In this document: in pieces, positions 1 through 9,208 of the stretch
Numbering within the stretch: position 1 is the stretch's first letter
Layout of the letters: each line of letters begins with the position of its first letter
NCBI RefSeq assembly: GCF_015234305.1
Contig: NZ_JADGMI010000003.1
Coordinates: 310,001-374,000, forward strand
Reading direction: 5' to 3'
Source of the DNA: Superficieibacter sp. 1612_C1
Lineage (GTDB): Bacteria > Pseudomonadota > Gammaproteobacteria > Enterobacterales > Enterobacteriaceae
Length of the DNA: 64,000 bases
Program-made: the position numbers and the translations under genes
Notes under the pieces: model-generated
The model's input: the letters and a program-made list of their open reading frames with translations, nothing else
Databases searched by the model: none
What the model was told of the DNA's origin: nothing

Positions 1-1
1 G

Positions 2-346
2 GTGTGCATTAATATCGTCACCGCTGACAGCAATCGCGATGCCGAATTCCTGTTTACCTCAATGCAGCAGGCATTCGTTAAACTGCGTCGCGGGGAGACC
101 GGCCAGCTTCCGCCGCCGATTGAGAACATGGACACCTTCTGGTCGCCGTCCGAGCAATACGGCGTGCAGCAGGCGCTGAGTATGTCGCTGGTGGGCGATA
201 AAGCGAAAGTCCGTCACGGTCTGCAATCGATTCTGCGCGAAACCGACGCGGATGAGATTATGGTCAACGGCCAGATTTTCGATCATCAGGCGCGTCTGCA
301 TTCGTTTGATCTGGCAATGGAAGTGAAGGAAGACTTGTTGGGGTAA
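2..346 (+). CDS. yhbW: YhbW, luciferase-like monooxygenase (C-terminal part only)
   Basis: The window opens inside this gene, so only the last 114 or so residues are present and the true start lies upstream. The tail, ending in VNGQIFDHQARLHSF and KEDLLG, matches my memory of E. coli YhbW, a bacterial-luciferase-like flavin monooxygenase of unknown substrate. Position next to convergent mtr is also the E. coli arrangement. The first codon here, GTG, is just an internal codon. Nothing in this fragment reveals the substrate. Confidence 0.85.
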   Translation: MCINIVTADSNRDAEFLFTSMQQAFVKLRRGETGQLPPPIENMDTFWSPSEQYGVQQALSMSLVGDKAKVRHGLQSILRETDADEIMVNGQIFDHQARLHSFDLAMEVKEDLLG

Positions 347-385
347 GGCACATGTTGCCCGGCGGCACGATGTTTCCCGGGCCGA

Positions 386-420
386 CAACAGTAAAGGGGC
401 ACGACGCCCCTTTACTGTTG
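386..420. terminator. Bidirectional terminator between yhbW and mtr
   Basis: A perfect 15-bp inverted repeat (386-400 and 406-420) encloses the 5-base loop ACGAC. The arms end in AAC and GTT, and the hairpin sits between two converging genes. It can serve both as the end of yhbW and, on the other strand, of mtr. Confidence 0.75.
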
Positions 421-424
421 TTTA

Positions 425-1669
425 CTACTGGTACACCGGCAATAAATTAAAGCTCGACAGAATATGCACCAGCGCGTTACCAACGCCGAAAAGCAGAATC
501 AACGCAATCATCGGCTTGCCACCCCAGACGCGAAATTTGGGGCTACCAAAGCGTTGACGCGAGGCGCGCGCCAGCAGTGCCGGGACGATCGCCGCCCAGA
601 TGGTTGCCGCCAGTCCGGCATAGCCGATGGCGTACAGGAAACCGTTCGGCCACAGCAGCCCGCCAATCACCGGCGGGATAAAGGTCAGCAGCGCGGTTTT
701 AAAGCGTCCGCTGGCCGAGTCGTCAAAGCCAAACAGATCCGCCAGATAGTCAAACAGTCCCAGGGTTACGCCGAGGAAGGAACTGGCGACCGCAAAGTTG
801 GAAAAAATCACCAGCAGCAGATCCAGGCTGCGGCTGTTCAGCACGCCGCTCAGCGACTGAACCAGGACATCAATATTGCCGCCCTTTTGCGCGATGCCGA
901 TAAATTCCGGACGCGGGATGTTGCCCATCGTTCCCAGCAGCCAGACGATATAGAGGCCCAGCGCCAGCAGGGTACCGTAGACCAGGCAGCGGATAATGGT
1001 GCGCGGGTCCTTGCCGTAGTATTTCATCAGGCTTGGCACGTTACCGTGATAGCCAAAGGAGGCCAGACAAAACGGCAGCGTCATCAGCAGATACGGCGTA
1101 TAGGAGGCGTGACTTTCGGTCACGTTAAACAGCGTCGTCGGCGTGACATGCCCCAGCAGACTACCGAAGGTCAGGAAGAAAGTAATCACCTTCGCCCCCA
1201 GCACAATCGCCGTCATCCGGCTGACCGCTTTGGTACTCAGCCATACCACAAACGCCACCAGCAGGGCGAAGGCAAAGCCCGCCACGCGCGCCGGCACGTT
1301 CAGCGACATCTCAGCAAAAGTATGATGCAGGATCGAGCCGCTGGCGGAAATATAGGCGTAGGTCAGAATGTACAGCACGAAGGCAATAGAAACACCGTTC
1401 ACCGCATTCCAGCCCCTGCCGAGTAAATCTTTGGTGATGGTATCGAAGCTGGAACCAATGCGGTAGTTCAGGTTCGCCTCAAGGATCATCAGACCGGAAT
1501 GCAGCATACAAAACCAGGTAAAGACCAGCGCCGCCAGCGACCAGAAGAACCACGCGCCGGACATCACCACCGGCAAAGAGAACATGCCTGCACCAATAAT
1601 CGTGCCGCCGATAATCACCACGCCGCTGAGCAGCGAGGTTGAGGTTTGTGTGGTCGTAAGCGTAGCCAT
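425..1669 (-). CDS. mtr: Mtr, high-affinity tryptophan:H+ symporter
   Basis: Inner-membrane tryptophan permease of the aromatic amino acid family (HAAAP), 414 residues as in E. coli, with about 11 hydrophobic segments. The start [10 protein letters not shown] follows a GGAGA ribosome site; the longer in-frame extension upstream runs into the promoter and operator and was rejected. The N-terminal [13 protein letters not shown] segment is typical of the family. It is a single-gene unit with its own TrpR-type operator, between the deaD terminator and the terminator shared with yhbW. Confidence 0.95.
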   Translation of the reverse strand: MATLTTTQTSTSLLSGVVIIGGTIIGAGMFSLPVVMSGAWFFWSLAALVFTWFCMLHSGLMILEANLNYRIGSSFDTITKDLLGRGWNAVNGVSIAFVLYILTYAYISASGSILHHTFAEMSLNVPARVAGFAFALLVAFVVWLSTKAVSRMTAIVLGAKVITFFLTFGSLLGHVTPTTLFNVTESHASYTPYLLMTLPFCLASFGYHGNVPSLMKYYGKDPRTIIRCLVYGTLLALGLYIVWLLGTMGNIPRPEFIGIAQKGGNIDVLVQSLSGVLNSRSLDLLLVIFSNFAVASSFLGVTLGLFDYLADLFGFDDSASGRFKTALLTFIPPVIGGLLWPNGFLYAIGYAGLAATIWAAIVPALLARASRQRFGSPKFRVWGGKPMIALILLFGVGNALVHILSSFNLLPVYQ

Positions 1670-1720
1670 CTGGTTTTTTCTCCGGTAAAAATCACTTCTC
1701 CTGGTGAAGCGTGTTGCACT

Positions 1721-1738
1721 GTACCAGTACATGAGTAC
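1721..1738 (-). promoter_or_regulatory. TrpR operator overlapping the mtr promoter
   Basis: Read on the minus strand this is GTACTCATGTACTGGTAC, a palindrome around the GTACT/AGTAC arms recognised by the tryptophan repressor. It lies about 50 bases upstream of the mtr start, and TTGTAC, at its upstream edge, is a plausible -35 element. mtr of E. coli is known to be repressed by TrpR at this place. I see no convincing TyrR box. Confidence 0.7.
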
Positions 1739-1746
1739 AAATGGAA

Positions 1747-1778
1747 TAAAAAAAGCCCCGGTGGTTGAGACCGGGGCT
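1747..1778 (-). terminator. Rho-independent terminator after deaD
   Basis: On the minus strand a GC-rich hairpin (AGCCCCGGT pairing with ACCGGGGCT, 1754-1778) is followed by a run of seven to eight U. It closes the nlpI-yrbN-deaD unit just before the mtr promoter. Confidence 0.85.
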
Positions 1779-1808
1779 GTACAGATTACTTTACGATGCT
1801 AGCGTAAA

Positions 1809-3746
1809 TTACGCATCACCACCGAAACGGCGACGGCTGGAGGAGTCGTCACGACGCGGTGCAGAATCATCGCGACGCGGCGCACGACCCTGACCTTCAC
1901 GACGTTCGCCGCTGAAACGACGACCTTCCGGACGGGCAGCGCCTTCACGACGTTCACCACCGAAGCTACGGCCACCTTCACGACGCTCGCCGCCAAAGCC
2001 ACGACCACCGCCACGACGTTCGCCACCGGTATGCGGCTGAGCATCGCCCAGCAGCTGCATGTTCATCGGCTTGTTCAGAATGCGAGTACGCGTAAAGTGT
2101 TGCAGCACTTCACCCGGCATGCCTTTCGGCAGTTCGATGGTGGAGTGAGACGCAAACAGCTTGATGTTACCGATGTAACGGCTGCTGATATCGCCTTCGT
2201 TAGCAATAGCGCCAACGATATGACGAACTTCAACGCCATCATCACGGCCCACTTCAATGCGGTACAGCTGCATATCGCCAACGTCACGACGTTCGCGACG
2301 CGGACGGTCTTCACCACCACGTTCCGGACGGTCGCCACGCGGGCCACGATCGTTACGATCGCTGCGCGGCGCGCGGTCGTCACGGTCACGGAATTCACGC
2401 TTAGGACGCATCGGTGCATCAGGCGGTACGATCAGAGAACGTTCGCCCTGCGCCATTTTCAGCAGCGCGGCAGCCAGCGTTTCGATGTCCAGCTCTTCGC
2501 CTTCTGCGGTCGGCTGGATTTTCGCCAGCAGTCCACGGTAAAGATCCAGATCGCTGCTTTCCAGCTGCTGCTGAACTTTAGCAGCAAATTTTTCCAGACG
2601 GCGTTTACCCAGCAGTTCTGCGTTCGGCAGTTCCACTTCCGGAATAGTCAGCTTCATGGTGCGTTCAATGTTGCGCAGCAGACGACGCTCGCGGTTCTCA
2701 ACGAACAGCAATGCGCGGCCAGCACGACCCGCACGACCGGTACGGCCGATACGGTGAACATAAGACTCAGAGTCCATCGGGATGTCGTAGTTAACGACCA
2801 GGCTGATACGCTCAACGTCCAGGCCACGGGCCGCAACGTCGGTGGCGATCAGGATATCCAGACGACCGTCTTTCAGACGCTCCAGAGTCTGCTCACGCAG
2901 CGCCTGGTTCATGTCACCGTTCAGCGCGGCGCTGTTATAGCCGCTACGCTCCAGCGCTTCAGCCACTTCCAGGGTCGCGTTTTTGGTACGCACGAAGATA
3001 ATCGCCGCATCAAAATCTTCCGCTTCCAGGAAACGCACCAGCGCTTCGTTTTTACGCATGCCGTACACCGTCCAGTAGCTCTGGCTGATGTCCGGGCGAG
3101 TGGTTACGCTGGACTGAATGCGCACTTCCTGCGGCTCGTTCATAAAGCGGCGGGTAATGCGACGAATCGCTTCCGGCATGGTCGCGGAGAACAGCGCGGT
3201 CTGATGGTCAGCCGGGATCTGCGCCATGATGGTTTCAACGTCTTCGATGAAGCCCATACGCAGCATTTCATCGGCTTCGTCCAGTACCAGTCCACTCAGG
3301 TTGGACAGGTTCAGCGTACCGCGTTTCAGGTGGTCCAGCAGACGGCCCGGCGTACCGACGACGATCTGTGGTCCCTGACGCAGGGCGCGCAGCTGCACGT
3401 CATAACGCTGGCCGCCGTAAAGGGCTACCACGTTCACGCCGTGCATGTGTTTAGAGAAATCCGTCATTGCTTCAGCAACCTGAACCGCCAGTTCGCGGGT
3501 CGGTGCCAGCACCAGAATCTGAGGTGCTTTCAGATCGGAATCAAGATTGTTGAGCAGCGGTAAAGAGAACGCTGCGGTTTTACCGCTACCCGTCTGGGCC
3601 ATACCCAGAACGTCGCGACCATTCAGCAGGTGCGGGATGCACTCCAACTGAATTGGAGATGGTTTTTCGTAACCCAGATCGGTAAGGGCTTCAAGGATAG
3701 GAGCCTTCAGGCCCAGATCTGCAAAATTGGTTTCGAATTCAGCCAT
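1809..3746 (-). CDS. deaD: DeaD (CsdA), cold-shock DEAD-box RNA helicase
   Basis: ATP-dependent RNA helicase acting in ribosome assembly and in mRNA decay at low temperature. Visible motifs in order: the Q motif near residue 25, Walker [20 protein letters not shown], the DEAD box, SAT, then ARGLD and HRIGRTGR of the second RecA lobe, and a C-terminal basic RNA-binding domain. The start MAEFETNF is preceded by yrbN, whose end overlaps it. At 645 residues it is longer than the 629 of E. coli; the difference lies mainly in the Arg/Gly/Glu-rich tail, which contains repeated GERREG and PRRDDS units. Confidence 0.97.
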   Translation of the reverse strand: MAEFETNFADLGLKAPILEALTDLGYEKPSPIQLECIPHLLNGRDVLGMAQTGSGKTAAFSLPLLNNLDSDLKAPQILVLAPTRELAVQVAEAMTDFSKHMHGVNVVALYGGQRYDVQLRALRQGPQIVVGTPGRLLDHLKRGTLNLSNLSGLVLDEADEMLRMGFIEDVETIMAQIPADHQTALFSATMPEAIRRITRRFMNEPQEVRIQSSVTTRPDISQSYWTVYGMRKNEALVRFLEAEDFDAAIIFVRTKNATLEVAEALERSGYNSAALNGDMNQALREQTLERLKDGRLDILIATDVAARGLDVERISLVVNYDIPMDSESYVHRIGRTGRAGRAGRALLFVENRERRLLRNIERTMKLTIPEVELPNAELLGKRRLEKFAAKVQQQLESSDLDLYRGLLAKIQPTAEGEELDIETLAAALLKMAQGERSLIVPPDAPMRPKREFRDRDDRAPRSDRNDRGPRGDRPERGGEDRPRRERRDVGDMQLYRIEVGRDDGVEVRHIVGAIANEGDISSRYIGNIKLFASHSTIELPKGMPGEVLQHFTRTRILNKPMNMQLLGDAQPHTGGERRGGGRGFGGERREGGRSFGGERREGAARPEGRRFSGERREGQGRAPRRDDSAPRRDDSSSRRRFGGDA

Positions 3747-3819
3747 GTAGTACAAGTGCCTCGATATTAATGGCGGCCAGTCTACATAACTCATCATGAA
3801 ATTGATCTGCAATTTTCAT
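3739..3819 (-). CDS. yrbN: YrbN, 26-residue peptide overlapping the deaD start
   Basis: A small open frame begins ATG AAA ATT GCA GAT and encodes [12 protein letters not shown]..., ending LVLHG with TGA. It matches the E. coli small protein YrbN as I remember it. Its last eight bases overlap the beginning of deaD in another frame, so a ribosome finishing yrbN is placed on the deaD start. That layout suggests translational coupling, with the peptide acting as a leader for the helicase; a separate function of the peptide is unknown. Confidence 0.8.
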   Translation of the reverse strand: MKIADQFHDELCRLAAINIEALVLHG

Positions 3820-3866
3820 TGAAAAGTGTGAACCGGCTCAAAGTAGGTGTATTAACGAACAACAAC

Positions 3867-3890
3867 GCCCTCACCCGTAAAGGTGATGGC
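3867..3890 (-). terminator. Weak hairpin between nlpI and yrbN-deaD
   Basis: The arms GCCaTCACC and GGTGAgGGC pair with one mismatch around a short loop on the minus strand. Only a broken U tract follows (GUUGUUGUU), so it is more likely a partial terminator or a processing hairpin than a full stop. Confidence 0.4.
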
Positions 3891-3924
3891 AATCAAAAAA
3901 TTCGGGCTAATGTATGTTCGTCAG

Positions 3925-4809
3925 CTATTGCTGGTCCGATTCTGCCAGGTCATCTTGCTCCTGGCCCAGGAGCGATAATTCCAACAATGCGTATCGGTGC
4001 TCAACAAAGTTATGAACGTTGTTAGCCACCGCCAGTTTGAACAGTGCCGTAGCGCTGTCCTTGTCCCCAAGACTTAGGTAATACTTACCTAAATAGAAGT
4101 TGGTTTCACTGAGATGCTCAGCGAGCGAGGTGTTATCCGTTGCGTCCGCCTTGAGTCGTCCCATTAACGCGGATTCGTTAATGTCGCCCAGGTAGAACTC
4201 GACAATGTTCCATCCCCATTGTTCTTTATCCGATTTCTCAAAGCGTTGCTTCAACGCTTCTTTTGCCTGCTTCTCATCAAGCTTCTGCTCAACAAGATAA
4301 AGCCACAGACTGCGGAAAGGATCATTGGGATCGTCTTGATAAAACGCCAGCAGATCATCTTGCGCTAACTTGTCGCGACCGCCGTAATACAGGGCGATAC
4401 CGCGATTCAAGTACGCGTAATTGTAAGTTGGATCAAGCTCAAGTACAGAATCAAACGCTTCATAGGCGGCATCATAACTGCCCGCCTGCGTTAAATATAT
4501 GCCTAAGTAATTGAATACTTCAGGCATATCTGGTCGGATTGCCAGCGCTTGTGAAAAATCATTTCGCGCTAAGGCCCTCAGACCGAGACTATCATACAAC
4601 ACTCCGCGCTCATATAAAAGCTGTGCGCGTTCGTCATCGGTTAAAGCCCGACTGGCAAGAATTTGTTCCATGCGTGCCAGAATCACTTCCTGCTGTAAAG
4701 TCGGTTGCAATGGTACTGCGAGGACTTCACTTTTACGCCAGTTGGAACTGTTGCATCCAGCAAGCGTAAGAGCTGTTGCCACGAAACACCAGCGCAAAAA
4801 AGGCTTCAT
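3925..4809 (-). CDS. nlpI: NlpI, outer-membrane lipoprotein with TPR repeats
   Basis: Adaptor lipoprotein that brings peptidoglycan hydrolases, notably MepS, to the protease Prc. The 294-residue product starts MKPFLRWCF, with a lipobox LAGC (Cys19) after a short hydrophobic stretch; Asn at +2 does not signal inner-membrane retention. Tetratricopeptide helices follow, for example [25 protein letters not shown] and two further TPR-like units. The extended upstream reading frame lacks a lipoprotein signal and was rejected. It lies between pnp and deaD as in E. coli. Confidence 0.95.
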   Translation of the reverse strand: MKPFLRWCFVATALTLAGCNSSNWRKSEVLAVPLQPTLQQEVILARMEQILASRALTDDERAQLLYERGVLYDSLGLRALARNDFSQALAIRPDMPEVFNYLGIYLTQAGSYDAAYEAFDSVLELDPTYNYAYLNRGIALYYGGRDKLAQDDLLAFYQDDPNDPFRSLWLYLVEQKLDEKQAKEALKQRFEKSDKEQWGWNIVEFYLGDINESALMGRLKADATDNTSLAEHLSETNFYLGKYYLSLGDKDSATALFKLAVANNVHNFVEHRYALLELSLLGQEQDDLAESDQQ

Positions 4810-4917
4810 TTCCCACTCCCGAAGACAACAAAAGGATGAACGTCCCGTTCCCCAGTGGCAAACAAGGCGTCCAGCCAACGAATTAGCCCTCTGCCGTAGC
4901 AGAGGGCAATGGCAACC

Positions 4918-7053
4918 TTACTCGCCTTGTTCAGCAGCCGGAGCTTCCGGTGCATTCGCAGGCTGAGACTGCTCAGTTGCTTCTTTGATGCTCAGACGGA
5001 TACGGCCCTGGCGGTCAACTTCCAGAACTTTCACCGGGACTTCTTGGTTCATTTGCAGATAGTCGGTCACTTTCTCAACGCGCTTGTCGGCGATCTGAGA
5101 GATGTGAACCAGACCTTCTTTACCGCCACCGATGGCAACAAAGGCACCGAAGTCAACGATGCGGGTTACTTTACCGTTATAGATACGGCCCACTTCGATT
5201 TCTGCGGTGATCTCTTCGATACGACGAATAGCGAATTTCGCTTTTTCACCGTCGGTCGCCGCGATTTTCACGGTGCCGTCATCTTCGATTTCGATGGTGG
5301 TGCCGGTTTCTTCGGTCAGAGCACGGATAACAGAACCGCCTTTACCGATAACGTCTTTGATCTTGTCCGGGCTAATCTTGATAGTGTGGATACGCGGAGC
5401 AAACTGAGAAATGTCGCCACGCGGTGCGTTGATCGCCTGTTCCATCACGCCCAGGATGTGCAGACGTGCACCTTTAGCCTGGTTCAACGCCACCTGCATA
5501 ATCTCTTTGGTGATACCTTCAATTTTGATATCCATCTGCAACGCAGAGATACCTTCGCGGGAACCCGCTACTTTGAAGTCCATATCGCCGAGGTGATCTT
5601 CATCGCCCAGGATGTCAGAGAGAACAACAAAGTTGTCGCCTTCTTTCACCAGACCCATCGCGATACCCGCAACGGCCGCTTTAATCGGCACGCCTGCGTC
5701 CATCAGCGCCAGGGAAGCACCGCACACGGAAGCCATGGAAGAGGAACCGTTGGATTCGGTGATTTCAGACACCACACGCACGGTGTACGGAAATTTGTCT
5801 GCTTCTGGCATCACTGCCAGCACGCCGCGTTTCGCCAGACGACCGTGACCAATTTCACGACGCTTCGGCGAGCCAACCATACCGGTTTCGCCCACGGAGT
5901 ACGGAGGGAAGTTGTAGTGGAACAGGAAGCTGTCGGTGCGCTCGCCCATCAGTTCGTCGAGGTTCTGCGCGTCACGTGCGGTACCCAGGGTTGCGGTAAC
6001 CAGCGCCTGCGTTTCGCCACGGGTGAACAGTGCGGAGCCGTGAGTACGCGGCAGTACGCCGGTGCGCACGTCCAGACCACGGATCATGTCTTTTTCACGA
6101 CCGTCGATACGCGGCTCGCCTGCCAGTACGCGGCTACGAACGACGTTTTTCTCGATAGCGTGCAGGATGTCGCCCAGATCGTTAGCGTCCAGGGCGTCAT
6201 CTTCGGCAACCAGGCTGGCGATAACTTCAGATTTGATAGCATCAACCTGAGCATAACGTTCCTGTTTGTCGGTGATACGGTAAGCGTCGCTCAGGCGAGA
6301 TTCCGCCAGGGCGGCAACACGGGCGTTCAGCGCAGCATCAACAGCTTCTGGCTGCCAGTCCCAACGCGGTTTACCGGCTTCTTTCACCAGATCGTTGATC
6401 GCCTGAATAACAACCTGCTGCTGCTCGTGACCAAAGACCACGGCACCCAGCATCTGATCTTCGCTCAGCAGTTCAGCTTCAGATTCAACCATCAGTACGG
6501 CAGCTTCAGTACCCGCTACCACCAGATCCAGTTTGCTTTCTTTCAGTTCATCCTGAGTCGGGTTCAGTACGTACTGGTCATTGATATAACCCACACGTGC
6601 TGCGCCGATTGGGCCGTTAAACGGAATACCAGACAGAGACAGCGCGGCGGAAGCACCGATCATCGCCACGATATCCGGGTTAACCTGCGGGTTAACGGAA
6701 ACGACAGTAGCAATAACCTGAACTTCGTTAACGAAGCCTTCCGGGAACAGCGGACGAACCGGGCGGTCAATCAGACGCGCAATCAGGGTTTCGCCTTCGC
6801 TCGGACGGCCTTCACGACGGAAGAAGCTGCCCGGGATACGACCAGCAGCGTAAGTACGCTCCTGATAGTTAACCGTTAATGGGAAGAAGTCCTGGCCCGC
6901 TTTGGCTTTTTTCTGCCCTACTACGGTCACGAATACTGCGGTGTCATCCATGCTAACCATAACGGCAGCAGTGGCCTGACGCGCCATCATCCCGGTTTCC
7001 AGCGTAACGGTATGTTGACCGTACTGGAATTTACGAACGATCGGATTCAGCAA
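4918..7053 (-). CDS. pnp: Pnp, polynucleotide phosphorylase
   Basis: Phosphorolytic 3'-5' exoribonuclease and degradosome component. The product is 711 residues, the same as E. coli, beginning [11 protein letters not shown] from a TTG start codon after AAGGAT; the TTG start is also used in E. coli. Two RNase PH-like domains with an alpha-helical linker are followed by a KH domain ([14 protein letters not shown]) and an S1 domain ([13 protein letters not shown]), then an Ala/Glu/Pro-rich tail. It is downstream of rpsO; its leader contains the hairpins used for autoregulation. Confidence 0.97.
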   Translation of the reverse strand: MLNPIVRKFQYGQHTVTLETGMMARQATAAVMVSMDDTAVFVTVVGQKKAKAGQDFFPLTVNYQERTYAAGRIPGSFFRREGRPSEGETLIARLIDRPVRPLFPEGFVNEVQVIATVVSVNPQVNPDIVAMIGASAALSLSGIPFNGPIGAARVGYINDQYVLNPTQDELKESKLDLVVAGTEAAVLMVESEAELLSEDQMLGAVVFGHEQQQVVIQAINDLVKEAGKPRWDWQPEAVDAALNARVAALAESRLSDAYRITDKQERYAQVDAIKSEVIASLVAEDDALDANDLGDILHAIEKNVVRSRVLAGEPRIDGREKDMIRGLDVRTGVLPRTHGSALFTRGETQALVTATLGTARDAQNLDELMGERTDSFLFHYNFPPYSVGETGMVGSPKRREIGHGRLAKRGVLAVMPEADKFPYTVRVVSEITESNGSSSMASVCGASLALMDAGVPIKAAVAGIAMGLVKEGDNFVVLSDILGDEDHLGDMDFKVAGSREGISALQMDIKIEGITKEIMQVALNQAKGARLHILGVMEQAINAPRGDISQFAPRIHTIKISPDKIKDVIGKGGSVIRALTEETGTTIEIEDDGTVKIAATDGEKAKFAIRRIEEITAEIEVGRIYNGKVTRIVDFGAFVAIGGGKEGLVHISQIADKRVEKVTDYLQMNQEVPVKVLEVDRQGRIRLSIKEATEQSQPANAPEAPAAEQGE

Positions 7054-7077
7054 AATAATATCCTTTCTTAATAAGTG

Positions 7078-7190
7078 GCAGCACACCCACGGTATGCTGT
7101 CGTTAACATCCGATCTTCTGCGCATCCTCGCGACTAATGACAACCCTAACCCGCTCTTCGGGTAAAGCCTCTCATTAGCCGCGCGAACCT
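7078..7190 (-). promoter_or_regulatory. pnp leader hairpins (RNase III / PNPase autoregulation)
   Basis: Between rpsO and pnp the transcript can form a long hairpin: CGCGACTAATGA (7129-7140) pairs with TCATTAGCCGCGCG (7172-7185) around an inner ACCCG/CGGGT hairpin. A second, shorter hairpin (CAGCA/TGCTG, near 7079-7099) lies closer to the start. In E. coli this double hairpin is cut by RNase III and then lets PNPase shut off its own translation. The opposite strand of this region encodes the sRNA SraG in E. coli; I cannot prove that here. Confidence 0.65.
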
Positions 7191-7255
7191 CTGCGACGGA
7201 AGATCATTCATAGCAACAATACATTAGTTTCCAGCGAATTGCTGCGGTCCGGTTG

Positions 7256-7282
7256 AAAAAAGGGGCCCTGAAGGCCCCTTTT
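7256..7282. terminator. Terminator after rpsO
   Basis: A 10-bp stem AAAAGGGGCC / GGCCCCTTTT (7258-7267 and 7273-7282) with a 5-base loop is followed on the minus strand by a U run. It partly separates rpsO from pnp. With T residues on the plus side too, it could end an antisense transcript. Confidence 0.8.
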
Positions 7283-7298
7283 CTGAAACTCGCAAGAC

Positions 7299-7625
<327 letters not shown>

Positions 7626-7720
7626 CATAGTCAATGCCCGCTATCTTGTTAAACAATTTACCGGACATTAAGCGGCAATATTCTACTCGCAGCGCCTTGT
7701 TATCGCAAGACGGAGCGGCA

Positions 7721-8665
7721 TTATGCCGGATACTCTACAACCAGACGACGAGGCGCAACGCGACCTTCATCATCAATTTCGCCCATCCCGATAAACCGGG
7801 CGTCATCACCTTCCGTCACGCGTACGAGACCATTTAGCGGTGCGCCAGAAGCGCGCACGGGTTGCCCCTGCTTAAAATAGCCTGCGACAACGGCAGGAAT
7901 ATTGACCAAAGGAAAGTCCGAAGCCGGACTATCCATCGGCATCAACAGCGGATCCAGCAGATCGGCCGCCGGGATGGCTTGCTGTTCAGCCTGCTCGACC
8001 AGTTCACGCAGGTGTTCGAGCGTCACCATCCGTTCTACCGGATACTTGCTGACCGCCAGTCGACGCAGGAAGATAACGTGCGCGCCGCAGCCCAGCTTTT
8101 CACCGAGATCGTCAATGATAGTGCGGATGTACGTCCCTTTTGAGCAGTGAACTTCCAGTTCAAGCTCATTACCTTCATGGCGAATGAACTGTAGCTCATA
8201 AACCGTGATTGGGCGCGCTTCACGCGGAACTTCAATACCTTCACGCGCATATTCGTACAGTTTCCGCCCCTGATATTTCAGCGCCGAATACATCGACGGC
8301 ACCTGCTGGATATCACCCCGAAAGGTGTCCAGCGCGGCTTCAAGCTCTGACGCACTAAACGTAACCGGGCGCTCCTGCACGATCTGACCGTCAGCGTCAG
8401 AGGTGTCGGTGCGCTGACCCAGGCGAGCAATGACGCGATAGCGCTTGTCGGAGTCGAGCAGGTACTGAGAAAACTTGGTCGCTTCGCCGAGGCAAATCGG
8501 CAGCATACCAGTGGCCAGCGGATCGAGCGCGCCGGTATGCCCGGCCCGGTTGGCGTTATAAATCCGCTTTACCTTTTGCAGCACATCGTTACTGGACATG
8601 CCCTGCGGTTTATCGAGCAGCAGTACACCGTGGATATCACGACCACGACGACGAGGACGACTCAT
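7721..8665 (-). CDS. truB: TruB, tRNA pseudouridine-55 synthase
   Basis: Makes pseudouridine 55 in the T-loop of tRNAs. The product has 314 residues. The catalytic aspartate is Asp48 in the motif [14 protein letters not shown]. Further conserved segments are [14 protein letters not shown] and SKGTYIRTI, and a C-terminal PUA-like domain ends RRLVVEYPA. Its start overlaps the rbfA stop by one base (TAATG), indicating translational coupling in the metY-rimP-nusA-infB-rbfA-truB operon. Confidence 0.97.
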   Translation of the reverse strand: MSRPRRRGRDIHGVLLLDKPQGMSSNDVLQKVKRIYNANRAGHTGALDPLATGMLPICLGEATKFSQYLLDSDKRYRVIARLGQRTDTSDADGQIVQERPVTFSASELEAALDTFRGDIQQVPSMYSALKYQGRKLYEYAREGIEVPREARPITVYELQFIRHEGNELELEVHCSKGTYIRTIIDDLGEKLGCGAHVIFLRRLAVSKYPVERMVTLEHLRELVEQAEQQAIPAADLLDPLLMPMDSPASDFPLVNIPAVVAGYFKQGQPVRASGAPLNGLVRVTEGDDARFIGMGEIDDEGRVAPRRLVVEYPA

Positions 8666-9066
8666 TAGTCCTCCTTGCTGTCGTCCGGGTTCACACGACG
8701 CTCATCGTCATGTTTCACCACGCTGGTCACCAGGTTGGACATGCGCATCCCTTCAACCAGCGAGTTATCGTAGAAGAAGGTCAGTTCCGGCACGATACGC
8801 AGGCGCATCGCTTTACCCAGCAGAGAACGGATGAAACCAGAGGCCTCCTGCAACGCTTTGATGCCCGCTTTAATCGCGGCTTCATCTTTGTCGTTCAGGA
8901 AAGTCACAAACACTTTGGCATAGGCCAGGTCACGGGACATTTCGACGCCGGATACGGTGGTCATCATGCCCAAACGCGGGTCTTTGATTTCGCGTTGCAG
9001 GATGATGGCAATTTCTTTTTGCATCTCCTGAGATACGCGCTGCGGGCGACCGAATTCTTTCGCCAT
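8665..9066 (-). CDS. rbfA: RbfA, 30S ribosome-binding factor
   Basis: Cold-shock factor for late 16S rRNA maturation. The product is 133 residues starting [19 protein letters not shown], with the KH-like segment [24 protein letters not shown] and the motif RIVPEL. The start at 9066 was preferred over an in-frame ATG six codons upstream because it gives the family N-terminus and has AGGAGA... rather, GGAGAA spacing typical of a ribosome site. It lies between infB and truB; a terminator-like hairpin and two REP units separate it from infB. Confidence 0.96.
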   Translation of the reverse strand: MAKEFGRPQRVSQEMQKEIAIILQREIKDPRLGMMTTVSGVEMSRDLAYAKVFVTFLNDKDEAAIKAGIKALQEASGFIRSLLGKAMRLRIVPELTFFYDNSLVEGMRMSNLVTSVVKHDDERRVNPDDSKED

Positions 9067-9082
9067 AATAAATTCTCCAGAC

Positions 9083-9107
9083 AAAAAAGGGGCTATCAGC
9101 CCCTTTT
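9083..9107 (-). terminator. Terminator-like hairpin inside the infB-rbfA spacer
   Basis: The stem AAAAGGGGCT / AGCCCCTTTT (9085-9094, 9098-9107) has a 3-base loop and a run of six U on the minus strand, which is a complete intrinsic terminator shape. It stands only about 20 bases before the rbfA start, so it probably attenuates expression of rbfA and truB relative to infB. Confidence 0.7.
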
Positions 9108-9115
9108 GAAATTAT

Positions 9116-9198
9116 GGCCGGGTGGCGCTTCGCTTACCCGGCCTACGCAAAACAATCTTCTAAGTATCGTAGGCCCGGTAAACGCAGTGCCACCGGGC
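9116..9198. repeat. REP/BIME: two REP units in the infB-rbfA spacer
   Basis: Two imperfect palindromes of the enterobacterial REP type lie in opposite orientation. Unit one (9116-9143) begins GGCCGGGTGGCGCTTCGC and ends TTACCCGGCC. Unit two (9173-9198) runs GCCCGGTAAACGC to GCCACCGGGC. Such pairs protect upstream mRNA from 3' exonucleases, and here they stand between genes of one operon. Confidence 0.85.
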
Positions 9199-9208
9199 AT
9201 AACGAAGA

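Noticed and set aside
2031-3563. Plus-strand open frame of 510 codons opposite deaD
   Set aside because: Composition (Gln, His, Phe, Arg rich) is that of an antisense shadow of a strongly biased gene; the minus strand encodes clear DeaD.
3819-4025. Small plus-strand frame between deaD and nlpI
   Set aside because: No ribosome site or family match, and it runs into nlpI on the other strand.
4909-6879. Plus-strand open frame of 656 codons opposite pnp
   Set aside because: Antisense shadow of a highly expressed gene with biased codons; no family features, and the minus strand encodes a complete PNPase.
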